From assembly GCA_027578815.1 (NCBI GenBank), contig JANBTH010000127.1, forward strand, positions 1 to 33,040: a DNA stretch of 33,040 bases. Reading direction: 5' to 3'. Numbering within the stretch: the stretch's first letter is position 1; the number at the start of each line of letters is the position of its first letter. Positions 31,002 through 33,040 of this stretch are shown one piece after another. Made by a program: the position numbers and the translations under genes. The notes under the pieces were generated by a model. It ran no database searches, was not told the DNA's origin, and saw nothing but the letters and a program-made list of their open reading frames with translations. Source of the DNA: Coemansia sp. RSA 1804 (lineage: Eukaryota; Kickxellomycota; Kickxellomycetes; Kickxellales; Kickxellaceae).

Positions 31002-32175
31002 TTATTTAATAAACTGTATCATGATAATTAAAGCATATGCTGGGCAAAGGTGCATTGATAATCAGAAAATATTTAGTTTACCTACAAACAAACCATTGCA
31101 ATAATTTGTGTTAATAGAATGCACATGCTGGACAATAGAATGCAAGTGGAAGGAATAAATATTAGCCATCAAGTTGTCTAACATTCCATAGATGTTGCTT
31201 TAAATATTTGTATGCTTGACAATTTGTGTTATAATATTAACTTTGATGTTATATTATTGGGTTAAACATATATCCATAGATCACTAGCATAAATATGTTT
31301 CAATGGGGTTTCAAGTGGAATATAAAAAGTATGTTATTTACTATAAGGAAACCTATCAAACTACTATTCAGGACAAGCCACGGCTTTTATACGTTGGAGC
31401 TCATTGTCCAGTACAGCTTGTAACCTTCTTATTATCCTTTGTGAGGATGTTATGTTAGACACCGATCTCAGATCATCACTCATTATACAGAGTCGCGTAT
31501 CATTATCAGAGCTGATTGATATTAGTCGCTGATCTCAGGACCTCACCCATTGCCCTGAGCAACAAATACCTGTGATGGTAATGTTTGATCTTTCCCTTTT
31601 CTTGTTCTAGTTCTGTTTACCTTAACTTCACAAAATAAGCAATTCTAGTCTTTTAGAAAACATTACAATAGTTTTCAACAATTTGTTTGACAACTAATAG
31701 AATATTGTGCATTAATTCAAGATGAAATAGGCATATCACCAACTAATACTTCTATCAATCAATTGCTGCGTATGGTGATATGTTGGGTATTTGACTTTTG
31801 ACATGTTCTCAAAATCATGCCAACAAATATGCCAGAAAATAAAAATAATGTACAAGGATGAGATTGTCAATTCACAGTAAATAACAATGACACTATACTG
31901 AGATGTATGGTTGCATGTGTGTAATTCAGATTGTTTCTGGGTGACACTGATAATGTCATGCTATTACAAACGTTCATTTTACTCACATTGTGGTAATGGC
32001 ATTTTCTTAGTTATTTTCTATAAGCTATTATATGTTGGAATGTTTTGTTGGAATTGATTGAATTTGCTGATTCTTCTTAATTCCTTATCTTTCACATCCC
32101 ACAGGCCAGATGTTGTCTTTACCATCTGCCCTTCAAGCTTTTTAGTGAGTCATTAGCATTGTTTGCTAATGCAAT
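31002..32175. other. AT-rich, repeat-derived intergenic region
   Basis: 1.17 kb with many stops in all frames and base composition clearly more A/T-rich than the genic part of the window. The word AATAGAATGCA recurs at 31113 and 31134. The segment 31914-32046 resembles the leader of the element that follows (see separate entry). No host gene is visible. Confidence 0.5.
31914..32046 (+). mobile_element. Diverged relic related to the adjacent LTR element
   Basis: Sequence from about 31928 to 32030 aligns by eye with the internal sequence just after the left LTR (about 32406-32525). Shared pieces include the TGCATG-GTG start, a TGTT-CTGGG/ACTGA stretch, TTTACTCACATT and TAGTTATTTT/TAGCTATTTT. 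It is followed at 32033-32046 by TGTTGGAATGTTTT, identical to the inner end of the right, inverted LTR (32806-32819). This suggests an older, internally deleted member of the same family. The alignment was done by eye and the divergence is substantial. Confidence 0.4.
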
Positions 32176-32405
32176 TGTTGTCAATTAGTAATCATGTATT
32201 TGTTTACTCTTTTGTTGATTACTAATTGTCCAGCAACTTCTCTGTTCCCATGGATATAAAAACCCCAGGAACCTCAAGTATCTTCCTTCTTGTTTTTCTC
32301 TCAACTTTAACTCAACTAAACCCTTTCTTAAAACTTTTAGCTTTTCTTTAACTCTTCAAGCTTTCTTTTATAAATCTTCACTTGTATTTATAAAACATTC
32401 CAACA
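32176..32405 (+). mobile_element. LTR-like repeat, plus orientation
   Basis: A 230 bp unit that begins TGTTG and ends CAACA, the TG...CA ends expected of a retrotransposon long terminal repeat. It contains a TATAAAAA box at about 32255-32262 with a pyrimidine-rich stretch downstream, as in an LTR promoter. An almost identical copy lies inverted at 32806-33040. The sequence after the end (TGCATGAGTGCAAGCC) does not start with TGG, so no standard tRNA primer-binding site is evident. Confidence 0.75.
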
Positions 32406-32614
32406 TGCATGAGTGCAAGCCATGTTGTTCCTGGGAAATACTGACAACATCTTATACTATTATAAACATTCCCTTTACTCACATTATTATGACGAAGTTC
32501 TCTTTAGCTATTTTCAATATGCCATTTATTTACTATATATTATTTGGTAGCACTTTCAGACTATTTTACTTCCTTTTACCTATTCTATTTTTTCTTAGCC
32601 TTACCGTCACCAGG

Positions 32615-32833
32615 ATGACAGAAAAAGAGCCAAAACAGGAGAGGTATGCTACTACCCTTCTGGAGGTACAGAAGGCTATCACAGCTTTTGAAGGGGACAC
32701 AACAAAGCAGCAGCTTAAGCCCTGGCTCCGCAGAACAGAGACAATCTTACTGGGCAGCAACTTGCCCAAGGAAGAGTGGAAGAGGGCTATCCCCCTTATT
32801 TTCTCTGTTGGAATGTTTTATAAATATGAGTAA
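32615..32833 (+). pseudogene. Gag-like ORF fragment truncated by the inverted LTR
   Basis: An open frame of 72 codons starting at the ATG at 32615. It contains AFEGDTTKQQLKPWLRRTE, the F-x-G-D ... WL-x-x-x-E pattern found at the start of retrotransposon Gag (capsid) regions, and then EEWKRAIPLIF. The last ~9 codons read into the right LTR and stop there, so most of Gag and all of Pol are missing. The frame is also open upstream to 32405, but that part is hydrophobic AT-rich sequence. The Gag assignment rests on pattern similarity only. Confidence 0.5.
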
Positions 32834-33040
32834 AGTGAAGATTTATAAAAGAAAGCTTGAAGAGTTAAAGAAAAGCTAAAAGTTTTAAGAAAGGGTTTAG
32901 TTGAGTTAAAGTTGAGAGAAAAACAAGAAGGAAGATACTTGAGGTTCCTGGGGTTTTTATATCCATGGGAACAGAGAAATTGCTGGACAATTAGTAATCA
33001 ACAAAAGAGTAAACAAATACATGATTACTAATTGACAACA
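32806..33040 (-). mobile_element. LTR-like repeat, minus orientation, at the window end
   Basis: Reverse complement of the left LTR. Compared by eye, the arms differ by one substitution (in the CAGCAA[C/T]TTC part) and a ~5 bp insertion near 32830 over ~230 bp. It ends ...TTGACAACA exactly at the last base of the window, corresponding to the TGTTG terminus, so any target-site duplication lies outside. Confidence 0.75.

Overview
This 33 kb window is nuclear DNA of a filamentous-type fungus. Four observations support that. Coding genes are interrupted by spliceosomal introns of about 100-260 bp, with GTAAGT- or GTATGT-like donors and CTAAT/CTGAT-like branch sites. There is a fungal-style conventional myosin II and an HSF-family regulator of the Sfl1/Hsf type. 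There is a Rad53/Chk2-type FHA kinase. There are also respiratory complex I proteins (NDUFB3-like, NDUFAF8-like), which budding yeasts such as Saccharomyces lack. I think an early-diverging lineage (Kickxellomycotina-like) is most likely, but that is an inference from gene content and intron style, not a demonstrated placement. I see no tRNA, rRNA or CRISPR array.

Layout. 196-10750 is a minus-strand tandem of three genes: MTHFR (10750-8966), signal peptidase complex subunit 1 (8758-8405) and a very long myosin II heavy chain (7259-196, one intron). 10751-12039 is a gene-free spacer between MTHFR and a divergent plus-strand gene of five exons (12040-13710) that I do not recognise. 13870-18091 holds mitochondrial glutamyl-tRNA synthetase (minus), divergently paired with a tiny twin-CX9C protein resembling NDUFAF8 (plus), followed by PRMT3 (minus). 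18344-19609 is the three-exon tRNA-splicing endonuclease subunit SEN54 (plus), convergent with an HSF-domain transcription factor carrying two polyglutamine tracts (21875-20210, minus, one intron). 21876-23723 is a long spacer. 23724-28343 carries the complex I subunit NDUFB3-like (plus), the branched-chain 2-oxoacid dehydrogenase E2 (plus) and a DUF185/MidA-family methyltransferase (minus). 28343-31001 is a checkpoint kinase with an N-terminal TQ cluster and three FHA domains (plus, one intron). From 31002 the DNA is AT-rich and repeat-derived. It ends in two nearly identical ~230 bp LTR-like sequences in inverted orientation (32176-32405 and 32806-33040), which flank a Gag-like ORF fragment.

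How the genes relate. Most are housekeeping genes with no shared operon logic. Five of the twelve recognisable or plausible products act, or probably act, in mitochondria: EARS2-type synthetase, NDUFAF8-like, NDUFB3-like, BCKDH E2 and DUF185 methyltransferase. Two of them share a 261 bp head-to-head spacer. The items most worth a second look are the three-FHA checkpoint kinase, the inverted LTR/gag structure with an apparent older relative 130-260 bp upstream, and the unrecognised five-exon gene.
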